Below, in pieces: positions 6,784-12,977 of a stretch of DNA of 12,977 nucleotides. This DNA is from Pseudomonadota bacterium. Lineage in GTDB: Bacteria; Pseudomonadota; Gammaproteobacteria; Burkholderiales; Burkholderiaceae_D. Made by a program: the position numbers and the translations under genes. The notes under the pieces were generated by a model, which was given only the letters and a program-made list of their open reading frames with translations, was not told the DNA's origin and did no database searches. Position 1 is the stretch's first letter. Every line of letters begins with the position of its first letter. The DNA is taken from NCBI GenBank assembly GCA_023389425.1, contig JAEWEK010000316.1:1-12977 (forward strand), read 5' to 3'.

Positions 6784-8802
6784 TCACGGGTTGACCAACA
6801 GCTCGCCCTGCGCCGCCAGCGCCGCCTCCGCCCCCTCGGGCGACAGCGGCTTGTAATAGAAATAGCCCTGCACGAAGTCGCTGCCCATATCGCGCAGCAA
6901 CTGCAGCTCGGCGTCGGTCTCGACGCCTTCCGCCACCACGTCCAGTTCCAGCGCCCGCGCCAGCATCAGCACCACCTCGACGATCTGGCGTTTGTCGTCG
7001 AAACGATCGAGCTGGCTGACGAAGGAGCGGTCGATCTTCAGCGTGTCGATCGGCAGGCGGCGCAGGTAGCTCAGCGACGAGTACCCGGTGCCGAAGTCGT
7101 CCAGGCTGACGCGCACGCCCAGCGCCTTCAGCTGGGCGAACACGGCCAGCGCATGCTCGGCATCGGCCATCACGGCGCTCTCGGTCAGCTCGAGCTTGAG
7201 GCTGGTCGCGGCGACGCCGGTCGCGGCCAGCACGCGCCGCACCACCTGCAACAGCTCGCCGCCGGCGAACTGCACCGCGGACACATTCACGCTCATGTCG
7301 AGGCGCTCGTCGTAAGCCTGCTGCCACACGCGCAACTGACGGCAGGCCTGTTCCAGCACCCAGGCCCCGATCGGCTCGATCAGGCCGATTTCCTCGGCGA
7401 CCGGGATGAATTCATCGGGCGGCACCAGGCCATGCAGCGGATGGCGCCAGCGCAGCAGGGCCTCGAAGCCGCTGACCCGGCCGGTGCGCGGCGACACGAT
7501 CGGCTGGTATTGCAAGAACAATTGATCTTGCGGCAGGGCGTCGCGCAGGTCCGCCTCCAGCTGCAGGCGGCGCACGGCGGCCAGCTGCATGGTCTGGTCG
7601 AACATCACCCAGCGCGCGCGGCCGGTCTTCTTGGCGTGGTACATCGCGATGTCGGCGTCGCGCAGGATGTCCTCGACGTCGGCGTAACCGCTGGCGCTGA
7701 GCGCGATGCCGACGCTGGCGGTGACGAACACGCGGTGCTCGGCCACGTCGAAGGGTTCGGCCAGCACGCCCATGATGCGTTCGGCGACCACGATCGCGCG
7801 CTCGGCGCTGCCGATGCGATCGAGCAGGATCACGAATTCGTCGCCGCCGAGGCGGGCCACCAGGTGGCCGTCGGCGAGGGCGGCGTCGCGCGCCACCACG
7901 TCGGTCTGGCGCAGGCAGGACGACAGGCGCGCCGCGGTGTCGATGATGAGCTGGTCGCCGCACTGGTGGCCAAGGCCGTCGTTGATCGACTTGAAGCGGT
8001 CGAGGTCGACGAACAGCACGGCGAAGTGGCTGTCCGGCGCGCGCCTGGCCCGCAGCAGCAGGTGCTGCAGGCGGTCGAGGAACAGCTTGCGGTTGCCGAG
8101 CTGGGTCAGCGGATCGTGCAGGGCGTCGTGCACCAGCTTGTCCTGGGCGCGGCGGCGTTCGATCACGCGGCCCAGCTGGGTGCCGATCTGGGCCATCAGG
8201 CGCAGCATCGATTCGCCCGGCGCCTGGCGCTCGACGCTGAAGAACTCGAGCACGGCCACCACTTCGGCGCCGATCATCACGGGGAAGGCGAACAGCGAGG
8301 CGAAGCCGGCGCGCTTGATTTCATCCAGCCGCGGGAACTCGTCCGTGCTGGCGCTGTCTACAGCTACCCAGACCGGCGCGGCGCTGGCGACCACGCGGCC
8401 CGGCAAGCCGGCGCCGAGGGCAAATTCGCTCGCCTCGGTCAGGGCGCGCAGGTTCTGCAGCGGGCCCGCATTCTCGCGCGTCGCGCCGTCGTACCAGATG
8501 CTGGTGGAATCGAAATGTCTTTCGCCATGGCGCTCTGCGATCAGCCACAGGTGGCCGAGCGGCCAGGTCGCGTAGCGGCACACGGCGTCCAGCGCGCGCT
8601 GCATGGCGTCGTTGACGCCGTCGGCCTCGTTGGCGGCGACGGCAATGCTTTCGAGCAGGCTGATTTCCTGCTGGCGCTGGAACAGGTCGCGCAGGCCGCG
8701 CTCGGCGATGGCTTCGGCCTCATGGCGCGCGGCCACCTCGCGCTTCAGCCGGCGCGCGAGCCGGGCGAGCTCGGCGTCGGGCGATGGGACTGCCGGAATC
8801 AT
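6784..8802 (-). CDS. GAF-GGDEF-EAL cyclic-di-GMP signalling protein
   Basis: A 672-residue cytosolic protein that makes and/or degrades cyclic-di-GMP. A charged helix (about 8-48) leads into a GAF-like sensor domain (about 48-215), then GGDEF (about 225-400) and EAL (about 410-665). The cyclase loop is intact (RLGGDEF, Gly319-Phe323), with VDLDRFK at 265-271. The phosphodiesterase residues are all visible: Glu447 of EALLRW, Asn506, Glu538/Glu541 region, Asp568-Asp569 of DDFGTGYSS, Lys589, Glu625 and Gln645. The I-site candidate RQTD (298-301) is 17 residues before GGDEF instead of 5 because of an insertion. The ATG at 8802 overlaps the H-NOX stop (ATGA). This fits an enzyme controlled by the H-NOX protein. 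A longer upstream reading would lie inside H-NOX and is unlikely. Confidence 0.93.
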   Translation of the reverse strand: MIPAVPSPDAELARLARRLKREVAARHEAEAIAERGLRDLFQRQQEISLLESIAVAANEADGVNDAMQRALDAVCRYATWPLGHLWLIAERHGERHFDSTSIWYDGATRENAGPLQNLRALTEASEFALGAGLPGRVVASAAPVWVAVDSASTDEFPRLDEIKRAGFASLFAFPVMIGAEVVAVLEFFSVERQAPGESMLRLMAQIGTQLGRVIERRRAQDKLVHDALHDPLTQLGNRKLFLDRLQHLLLRARRAPDSHFAVLFVDLDRFKSINDGLGHQCGDQLIIDTAARLSSCLRQTDVVARDAALADGHLVARLGGDEFVILLDRIGSAERAIVVAERIMGVLAEPFDVAEHRVFVTASVGIALSASGYADVEDILRDADIAMYHAKKTGRARWVMFDQTMQLAAVRRLQLEADLRDALPQDQLFLQYQPIVSPRTGRVSGFEALLRWRHPLHGLVPPDEFIPVAEEIGLIEPIGAWVLEQACRQLRVWQQAYDERLDMSVNVSAVQFAGGELLQVVRRVLAATGVAATSLKLELTESAVMADAEHALAVFAQLKALGVRVSLDDFGTGYSSLSYLRRLPIDTLKIDRSFVSQLDRFDDKRQIVEVVLMLARALELDVVAEGVETDAELQLLRDMGSDFVQGYFYYKPLSPEGAEAALAAQGELLVNP

Positions 8803-9341
8803 TTTTCCTGCGCGTGAACGTGGAACACGCAGCGCTTGGCGCCGTGGTGCATGCACTGGGCCTGGCCGATGTCGAGCTGCTGGCCGTAATAATCGGCGGC
8901 GCCGTGCATGAAGCCTTCGGCCAGCGCGCACAGGCGGCGCGGCGAGTTGTAGCCGATGACCAGCGCGTCCGGTACGCTGGTATCGAAGTCGAACACCGGC
9001 GTCTGCGCGCCCGGATACAGCTTGCGCACCTCCGGGTGGATGATGTTGTTCAGCGTAAGCAGGTAGCTGCGCACATTGTCGTGGCTGGCGAAAAAGGCGG
9101 GGAAGCGCTTGGCCAGCAGCGGCATCGCCTGGCGACCGAACCAGCGCAGCACGTCCTGCTCGGGCAGGGACAAGGTGTCGGACGCGACTTTTACCAGCGC
9201 GAAGATTTCCTCGTCACTATAGCTGCCCAGCGAGGTGTAGGCGCCATCGAGATTGGCTGCGTCGAGCAACTGATCCCATACCGCGTCGCCATAGGTGGTG
9301 GAGACGACTTCTTCCAGCAGATTGAATACGATGCCCTTCAT
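8799..9341 (-). CDS. H-NOX haem nitric-oxide sensor
   Basis: A 180-residue soluble haem protein that senses NO and passes the signal to a partner enzyme. The opening MKGIVFNLLEEVV is the family signature. The proximal haem ligand is His102 (NNIIHPEVRKLYPGA), and the propionate-binding YxSxR motif is Tyr131-Asn-Ser133-Pro-Arg135. The distal position that is Tyr140 in the O2-binding Thermoanaerobacter protein is Leu140, with Leu9 and Pro74 where that protein has Trp9 and Asn74. This points to NO rather than O2 binding. Cys138, Cys163, His166 and Cys171 fit the zinc site described in proteobacterial H-NOX. A GAGGG Shine-Dalgarno precedes the ATG. It overlaps the c-di-GMP gene by 4 nt, a known type of partnership in proteobacteria. 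Confidence 0.95.
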   Translation of the reverse strand: MKGIVFNLLEEVVSTTYGDAVWDQLLDAANLDGAYTSLGSYSDEEIFALVKVASDTLSLPEQDVLRWFGRQAMPLLAKRFPAFFASHDNVRSYLLTLNNIIHPEVRKLYPGAQTPVFDFDTSVPDALVIGYNSPRRLCALAEGFMHGAADYYGQQLDIGQAQCMHHGAKRCVFHVHAQEK

Positions 9342-9603
9342 GGCGCCCTCAAAAAATCGGTTTTGCTTCCGAGGGCCCGCTCACGACAGATCAGCCACCT
9401 CTTCCCAGCGCAAATATTGCTACACAAAAATAACTGTAGCAGAAATTCAATATTCATGCGGCAGGAAACAGCGTTCCGGCTGAGCTGACGGGCGAAAAAC
9501 CGTATAAACACATTCTGAAAAATGCAATCTTGACCGCCATGCAATAGATTTCGGGACGTGGAAATGCCCTCCCGCTTCCACTATCCTGCAACAAGGGGGC
9601 AAT
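9342..9603. promoter_or_regulatory. Divergent regulatory gap with overlapping palindromes
   Basis: This 262-bp gap between H-NOX and the small membrane gene is clearly more AT-rich than its surroundings. TGCTACA (9418-9424) pairs with TGTAGCA (9435-9441), and AATATTG (9413-9419) pairs with CAATATT (9448-9454). The two dyads overlap but have different centres. TATAAA at 9503-9508 is a possible -10 on the plus strand, with no good -35. It probably holds promoters in both directions. The palindromes do not match the FNR/DNR or NsrR consensus that I would expect for NO control. Confidence 0.5.
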
Positions 9604-9774
9604 ATGCCAAAACATGTCTACATGGTGCTGTACGCCGTCGTCATGGCCGCCCTGATCGTGGGCGTGGACCTGCTGTTCTTCAGGAACCGGTTCTTGCCGC
9701 GGCTGCTGGTCAATATAGGCATCGTGCTGGTATTCGGCGCCTTCTACCTGCGATTCCTGAAGAATGTCGGTTGA
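9604..9774 (+). CDS. Small two-helix membrane protein, 56 codons
   Basis: A short reading frame that starts MPKHVYMVLYAVVMAALIVG and ends in FLKNVG. An AAGGGGG Shine-Dalgarno (9593-9599) lies 4 nt before the ATG, a strong start signal. Two hydrophobic stretches (about 6-26 and 33-49) flank a short basic loop with RNRFLPR, predicting a hairpin inner-membrane protein. It contains a few codons rare in this GC-rich DNA (ATA, AGG). It lies 95 nt before the ECF sigma gene on the same strand, so it may share its transcript. I do not recognise a family and assign no function. The start signal and hydrophobic pattern make it likely real. Confidence 0.68.
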   Translation: MPKHVYMVLYAVVMAALIVGVDLLFFRNRFLPRLLVNIGIVLVFGAFYLRFLKNVG

Positions 9775-9781
9775 ACCGATC

Positions 9782-9810
9782 TTGACAGGACAGGATTGAA
9801 CCTTCTTCCT
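9782..9810 (+). promoter_or_regulatory. Weak candidate promoter before the ECF sigma gene
   Basis: A perfect TTGACA (9782-9787) lies 8 nt after the stop of the small membrane gene. At 17-bp spacing the -10 position reads CTTCCT, a poor sigma-70 match. A TTGAACCTT stretch nearby (9796-9804) could instead be an ECF-type -35 for autoregulation. Neither is convincing alone. Confidence 0.22.
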
Positions 9811-9869
9811 GCCGCACGGCATTCACCGGTGAGAGGAAGGCTGGAAGGTAGCGAGAGGAGGCGAGCGGC

Positions 9870-10469
9870 GTGGAAAGCCAGGCCCAGGCCAGGGAGTCGC
9901 GGGCGCGCCGTTGGGATGCCGATCCCGACGGCGACACCCGGTTGATCGCGCAGATCGCGGGTGGGGACAGGCGTGCTTTCGAAACCTTGTACCGCGCCTA
10001 TCTGCCGCGCCTGACGCGCTTCCTGCACCGCATGACCCGCAATGTCTCGCTGATCGAGGAGGTAATCGACGACACCATGCTCGTGGTGTGGCAGAAAGCG
10101 TCGACCTTCGATTTCAGCTGCAAGCTGTCGACCTGGATATTCGCGATCGCCTACCGCAAATCATGCAAGATTTTGCATAATCTGGACGAGCCGGTCGACG
10201 CCGACGTGGAGCTGGTCGAGGGCGAAGCGGCGTGGCGGCCCGAGTGGCGCTGCGAGCAGGCGCGGCTGGCGCAGGCCCTCGATGCCGCGCTGGACGAGCT
10301 GCCGCTGGCGCAGCGGGCCGCTTTCCAGCTGACCTTTTATCACGACATGGGATGCGCCGAGATCGCCGCGATCCTCGAGTGCCCGGTCAACACGGTGAAG
10401 ACGCGCCTGTTCCATGCGCGCCGGCGCCTGATGCTGCTGCTCGAAGACCAGCTGGAGGGAAGATCATGA
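9870..10469 (+). CDS. ECF-type RNA polymerase sigma factor
   Basis: A 199-residue extracytoplasmic-function sigma factor that directs RNA polymerase to a small regulon when freed from its anti-sigma factor. Region 2 spans about 36-103 (AFETLYRAYLPRLTRFLHRM, then IDDTMLVVWQKASTF and STWIFAIAYRK). Region 4 spans about 133-190 and contains a helix-turn-helix (MGCAEIAAILECPVNTVKTRLFHARRRL region). No sigma region 3 is present, as expected. The GTG start at 9870 is set by an AGGAGG Shine-Dalgarno at 9856-9861, 8 nt upstream. The stop overlaps the anti-sigma ATG (ATGA). The ECF subgroup cannot be fixed from reading alone. Confidence 0.93.
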   Translation: MESQAQARESRARRWDADPDGDTRLIAQIAGGDRRAFETLYRAYLPRLTRFLHRMTRNVSLIEEVIDDTMLVVWQKASTFDFSCKLSTWIFAIAYRKSCKILHNLDEPVDADVELVEGEAAWRPEWRCEQARLAQALDAALDELPLAQRAAFQLTFYHDMGCAEIAAILECPVNTVKTRLFHARRRLMLLLEDQLEGRS

Positions 10470-11125
10470 ATCCGCATGCCGATACCGCCCGCGCCGCGGC
10501 CCACCGTGCCGCGCGCGAATCCTTGCCCTGGCTGTTGAACGGCAGTCTCGGCGGAGAAGAACGGGAGGCGGTCCAGTTGCACCTGCAGTCCTGCGCCGCC
10601 TGCCGCGACGAACTGGCGCAGTTGCAGGCACTGAAGCTGGCCGCGCACGACGGCGCGGTCCCCGTCATCGACCCGGAGCGGGCGCTGGCGCGCATCCTGC
10701 CACGGCTCGACGCGCGGCCTGTCCCAAAGCCGCAGCCACCCGGGCTGCTGCGGCGATGGCGCGCCCGGCTGGCGGCGAACGAACGCGCGTGGCTGCGTGG
10801 CGCCATGGTGGCGCAGGCCGCCGTGATCGCCGGCCTGCTGCTGGCACTGGCCCGGCCGGGCGCTGTCGACACCGCCCCCTACCGCGTGCTCGGCGCCCAC
10901 GCCCAGGAACACGTCGCACTGGTCGTTGTGTTCAAGCCGCAAACCACTGAAGCCGAATTGCGCCGCATCGCGCGCGCCAGCGGGGTACGCATCGTCGACG
11001 GCCCCACCGTCACCGACGCCTACCTCGTGAGCGCGCACGGCAGCGCCGCCGCGGCGCTGGCCCGGCTGCGCGCGGAACCGTCCGTGGCGCTGGCAGAACC
11101 GCTCGCTCCGGAGGGACGGCCTTGA
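10466..11125 (+). CDS. Zinc-finger transmembrane anti-sigma factor with propeptide-like periplasmic domain
   Basis: A 219-residue single-pass inner-membrane protein expected to hold the upstream ECF sigma factor inactive. The cytosolic N-terminus (1-60) has the anti-sigma zinc-finger pattern His39-x3-Cys43-x2-Cys46 in HLQSCAACRDEL. A membrane helix at about 112-130 (AMVAQAAVIAGLLLALA) follows a basic segment. The periplasmic part (about 145-212) runs EHVALVVVFKP, then an ELRRIARASGVRIVDGP segment, then AAAALARLRAEPSVALAEPL. This beta-alpha-beta-beta-alpha-beta rhythm is like subtilase propeptides (inhibitor I9/fervidolysin type). The ATG at 10466 has GGAGGG 6 nt upstream. It overlaps the sigma stop and its own stop overlaps the protease start. 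The anti-sigma role is strong; the propeptide resemblance is by eye. Confidence 0.88.
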   Translation: MNPHADTARAAAHRAARESLPWLLNGSLGGEEREAVQLHLQSCAACRDELAQLQALKLAAHDGAVPVIDPERALARILPRLDARPVPKPQPPGLLRRWRARLAANERAWLRGAMVAQAAVIAGLLLALARPGAVDTAPYRVLGAHAQEHVALVVVFKPQTTEAELRRIARASGVRIVDGPTVTDAYLVSAHGSAAAALARLRAEPSVALAEPLAPEGRP

Positions 11126-12402
11126 AACGCCTTGCCGCCATCGCGCTGGCCTTGTGCGCCGCCCTGAACGCGGGCGCGGCGCCGTTGGCCGCCGCACCCG
11201 ATGCGCCGCCGGTGAACGAGGACGTGGCGGCGCAGCGCGTGCTCGTGATGCTGCGCCTGCCGCCGCCACACTTCCGCCCGGACAGCGCCTATGCCGGCGG
11301 CTATGCCGGCGACCCGTCGCGCGCCGCGCTCCAGCGCCAGGCCCGCGAACTGGCCGCCGCCTATCAATTGAAGCTGGTCGAGGACTGGCCGATGCCGGCG
11401 ATCGGCATCGACTGCTTCGTGATGGAAACGGTAGGGAAGGGGCCGCTCAAGCCGGTGCTCGAGGCGCTAGCGCGCGATCCGCGCGTGGCCTGGGCCCAGG
11501 CACTGAATCAGTATCACGCCCTCGATGGCGATCCCTTGCTGCCGGTACAGCCGGCGACGCGCTTCTGGCACCTGCCCGAATTGCTGCGCGCCAGTACCGG
11601 GCGCGACGTCAAGGTCGCCGTGATCGACAGCGGGATCGACGACCGGCATCCCGACCTGGCCGGACAGCTGGTGCGGCACGAGAATTTTGTCGACAGCGGT
11701 GACGATGCCGCCGAGGCGCACGGCACCGCCGTCGCCGGCATCATCGCGGCAAAGGCGGGCAATGGCGTGGGCATCGCCGGCATCGCGCCCGACGCCCGGC
11801 TGCTGGGTTTGCGCGCGTGCTGGGAGATGAACGGCGCGCCGGCGCGCTGCAACAGCTTCACGCTGGGCAAGGCGCTGCACTTCGCCCTGGTGCATGACGC
11901 CCGCATCATCAACCTGAGCCTGTCCGGACCGACCGACCGCCTGCTGCAAACCCTGCTCGACGCCGCGGCCGCGCGCGGCATCGCCGTGGTCGGCGCTTTC
12001 GATCGGCAGCAGGCCGACGGCGGCTTTCCGGCGTCCTACCCCAGCGTGATCGCGGTGGCCGCCGAGGACGACCCGCGCGCGCTGCCGGCGCATGCCCTGC
12101 GTGCGCCCGGCACCGACATCCCGACCTGCCTGCCCGGCGCGCGCTGGGGCATGGTGTCCGGCGCCTCGTATGCGGCGGCCCATGTGAGCGGGCTGTCGGC
12201 CCTGCTGCTGGCGCTGCGGCCCTCCACCACGCCGGCAGTGCTGCGGCGTGAACTGGGTGCGCACGCCGTCCCAACCGTGCGCGCGTCCCTGCCCAGCCGT
12301 GCTGGTAGCATAGACGCATGCGCTGCCGTCGGGCGCGCCGCCGGAGCCTGCGTCTGCCAATGTCCAACGACTACCGCCGCGACGTCACAACCTTCTCCAT
12401 AG
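11122..12402 (+). CDS. Secreted S8 family (subtilase) serine protease, atypical
   Basis: A 426-residue exported protease. The TTG start at 11122 is supported by GGAGGG 6 nt upstream and by the signal peptide it begins (MKRLAAIALALCAALNAGAA). A prodomain-like segment spans about 38-133. The catalytic domain (about 160-385) has Asp169 (VAVIDSGID), His200 (EAHGTAVAGI) and Ser349 (VSGASYAAAHVSG). The oxyanion-hole Asn of subtilases is replaced by Asp294 (VVGAFDRQQ in place of an AAGN-type stretch), and the usual Pro after the Ser motif (GTSxAxP) is Ala. A Cys-containing tail (CVCQC) ends the protein. It overlaps the anti-sigma stop by 4 nt. Probably periplasmic or outer-membrane facing. Family is certain; activity is not. 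Confidence 0.9.
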   Translation: MKRLAAIALALCAALNAGAAPLAAAPDAPPVNEDVAAQRVLVMLRLPPPHFRPDSAYAGGYAGDPSRAALQRQARELAAAYQLKLVEDWPMPAIGIDCFVMETVGKGPLKPVLEALARDPRVAWAQALNQYHALDGDPLLPVQPATRFWHLPELLRASTGRDVKVAVIDSGIDDRHPDLAGQLVRHENFVDSGDDAAEAHGTAVAGIIAAKAGNGVGIAGIAPDARLLGLRACWEMNGAPARCNSFTLGKALHFALVHDARIINLSLSGPTDRLLQTLLDAAAARGIAVVGAFDRQQADGGFPASYPSVIAVAAEDDPRALPAHALRAPGTDIPTCLPGARWGMVSGASYAAAHVSGLSALLLALRPSTTPAVLRRELGAHAVPTVRASLPSRAGSIDACAAVGRAAGACVCQCPTTTAATSQPSP

Positions 12403-12977
12403 CCAACGCTGTCCTGCTGGCCGGCGCCGTGCTGGGCCTGCCGACCCCGGCGTTCGCCCAGACCAGCGCCAGTGCCACCATCGCTTCCGCCTACGATGCG
12501 CGCGGCGTCGTCCTGTCCAGCCGGCCCGTGGTGCAGCTGCGTGTGGAACACAATGCCGACAATGGCTGGTATGCCGGCGGCTTCGCTTCGCCCGTGGTGC
12601 TGGGTGGCAGCGCGGCGCAGGCGCAGCTGATCGTCTACGGCGGCCGTGCGCAACAGCTGGCCTCCGGCCTGTCGTGGGACGCCGGCCTCAGCCGCACGAG
12701 CTTCCTGCGCGATACGGGCTACAGCTATTCCGAGCTGTACGCTGGCCTGGCGTTGGACCACGCCAGCGCCCACTTGTTCCTGTCGCCCGATTATTTCGGC
12801 GGCGGGCGCAGCGCCTACCTCGACCTGAACGCCTTCCATCCCATCGACGACCGGCTCAGCCTGCTTGTGCATGCCGGTTTGCGCCACGCCGTCGCCCGCT
12901 ACCGCTACGCGGCGCGCGACCATGTCGACCTGCGCGTCGGCCTCGCCATCGACCTGGGCCGCTGGAGCGCCCAGGCC
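12360..12977 (+). CDS. TorF/TIGR02001-like outer-membrane beta-barrel protein (3' end outside window)
   Basis: The first 206 codons are present; the frame is open to the window end. From the ATG at 12360 a signal peptide (hydrophobic ANAVLLAGAVLGLP, cleavage expected after PTPAFA) is followed by QTSASATIASAYDARGVVLS. Alternating strands then run with aromatic and Gly turns, such as WYAGGFASPVVLGG, YSELYAGLAL and HLFLSPDYFGGG. This looks like the TorF putative porin family; the call is by pattern, not alignment. An in-frame ATG at 12318 would add 14 mostly basic residues. Neither start has a strong Shine-Dalgarno. It overlaps the protease end by 43 nt, implying coupling within the ECF unit, where it may be a partner or target of the protease. 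Confidence 0.75.
   Translation, partial: MSNDYRRDVTTFSIANAVLLAGAVLGLPTPAFAQTSASATIASAYDARGVVLSSRPVVQLRVEHNADNGWYAGGFASPVVLGGSAAQAQLIVYGGRAQQLASGLSWDAGLSRTSFLRDTGYSYSELYAGLALDHASAHLFLSPDYFGGGRSAYLDLNAFHPIDDRLSLLVHAGLRHAVARYRYAARDHVDLRVGLAIDLGRWSAQA

Noticed and set aside
7153..8817. A 554-codon open frame on the plus strand
   Set aside because: Antisense to the GAF-GGDEF-EAL gene, with low-complexity composition and no motif; a GC-bias artefact.
9413..9454. FNR/DNR or NsrR binding site for NO control
   Set aside because: Neither dyad fits TTGAT-N4-ATCAA or the NsrR consensus.
10340..11269. A 309-codon minus-strand frame over the anti-sigma gene
   Set aside because: It spans several real plus-strand genes with coupled starts and has no domain or start signal.

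Overview
The window is GC-rich, densely coded DNA from a Gram-negative bacterium, most likely a betaproteobacterium of the Burkholderiales and within that the Oxalobacteraceae (Massilia/Duganella type). The basis is the family-level look of the proteins, the pilT / yggS-proC / ubiA neighbourhood, and the GC-rich dispersed inverted repeats. The placement is an inference from gene content and was not confirmed by a database search.

Bases 1-4350 are mainly core genes. The 5' part of the twitching-motility ATPase gene pilT (cut by the window edge) is divergent from yggS-proC (PLP homeostasis protein and pyrroline-5-carboxylate reductase, overlapping ATGA). A 30-bp perfect inverted repeat lies after proC. 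On the minus strand follow a yqjD-yqjE-yqjK-like cluster of small membrane proteins and ubiA (4-hydroxybenzoate polyprenyltransferase of ubiquinone synthesis).

Bases 4387-9341, all minus strand, hold a large FUSC/YccS-type membrane protein just upstream of ubiA, a second copy of the inverted-repeat family, and a nitric-oxide signalling pair. The pair is an H-NOX haem sensor whose stop codon overlaps (ATGA) the start of a GAF-GGDEF-EAL cyclic-di-GMP enzyme. The H-NOX distal pocket lacks the O2-stabilising Tyr, so it is probably NO-selective. The cyclase half has a 12-residue insertion that moves the RxxD inhibitory site away from the GGDEF loop.

Bases 9342-9603 are a relatively AT-rich regulatory gap with two overlapping palindromes. 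It is followed by a 56-codon gene for a two-helix membrane protein.

Bases 9870-12977, plus strand, form the most interesting unit. It comprises an ECF sigma factor, a zinc-finger transmembrane anti-sigma factor, a secreted subtilase-like S8 protease and the start of a TorF/TIGR02001-like outer-membrane protein. Stops and starts overlap at every junction. The periplasmic tail of the anti-sigma factor looks like a subtilase propeptide (inhibitor I9-like) and resembles the prodomain of the neighbouring protease. The protease keeps Asp/His/Ser but has Asp where subtilases have the oxyanion-hole Asn. I propose, as inference, a self-contained envelope-signalling module in which the protease, or its prodomain, is read by the anti-sigma factor. 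No tRNA, rRNA, CRISPR array or transposase was seen.
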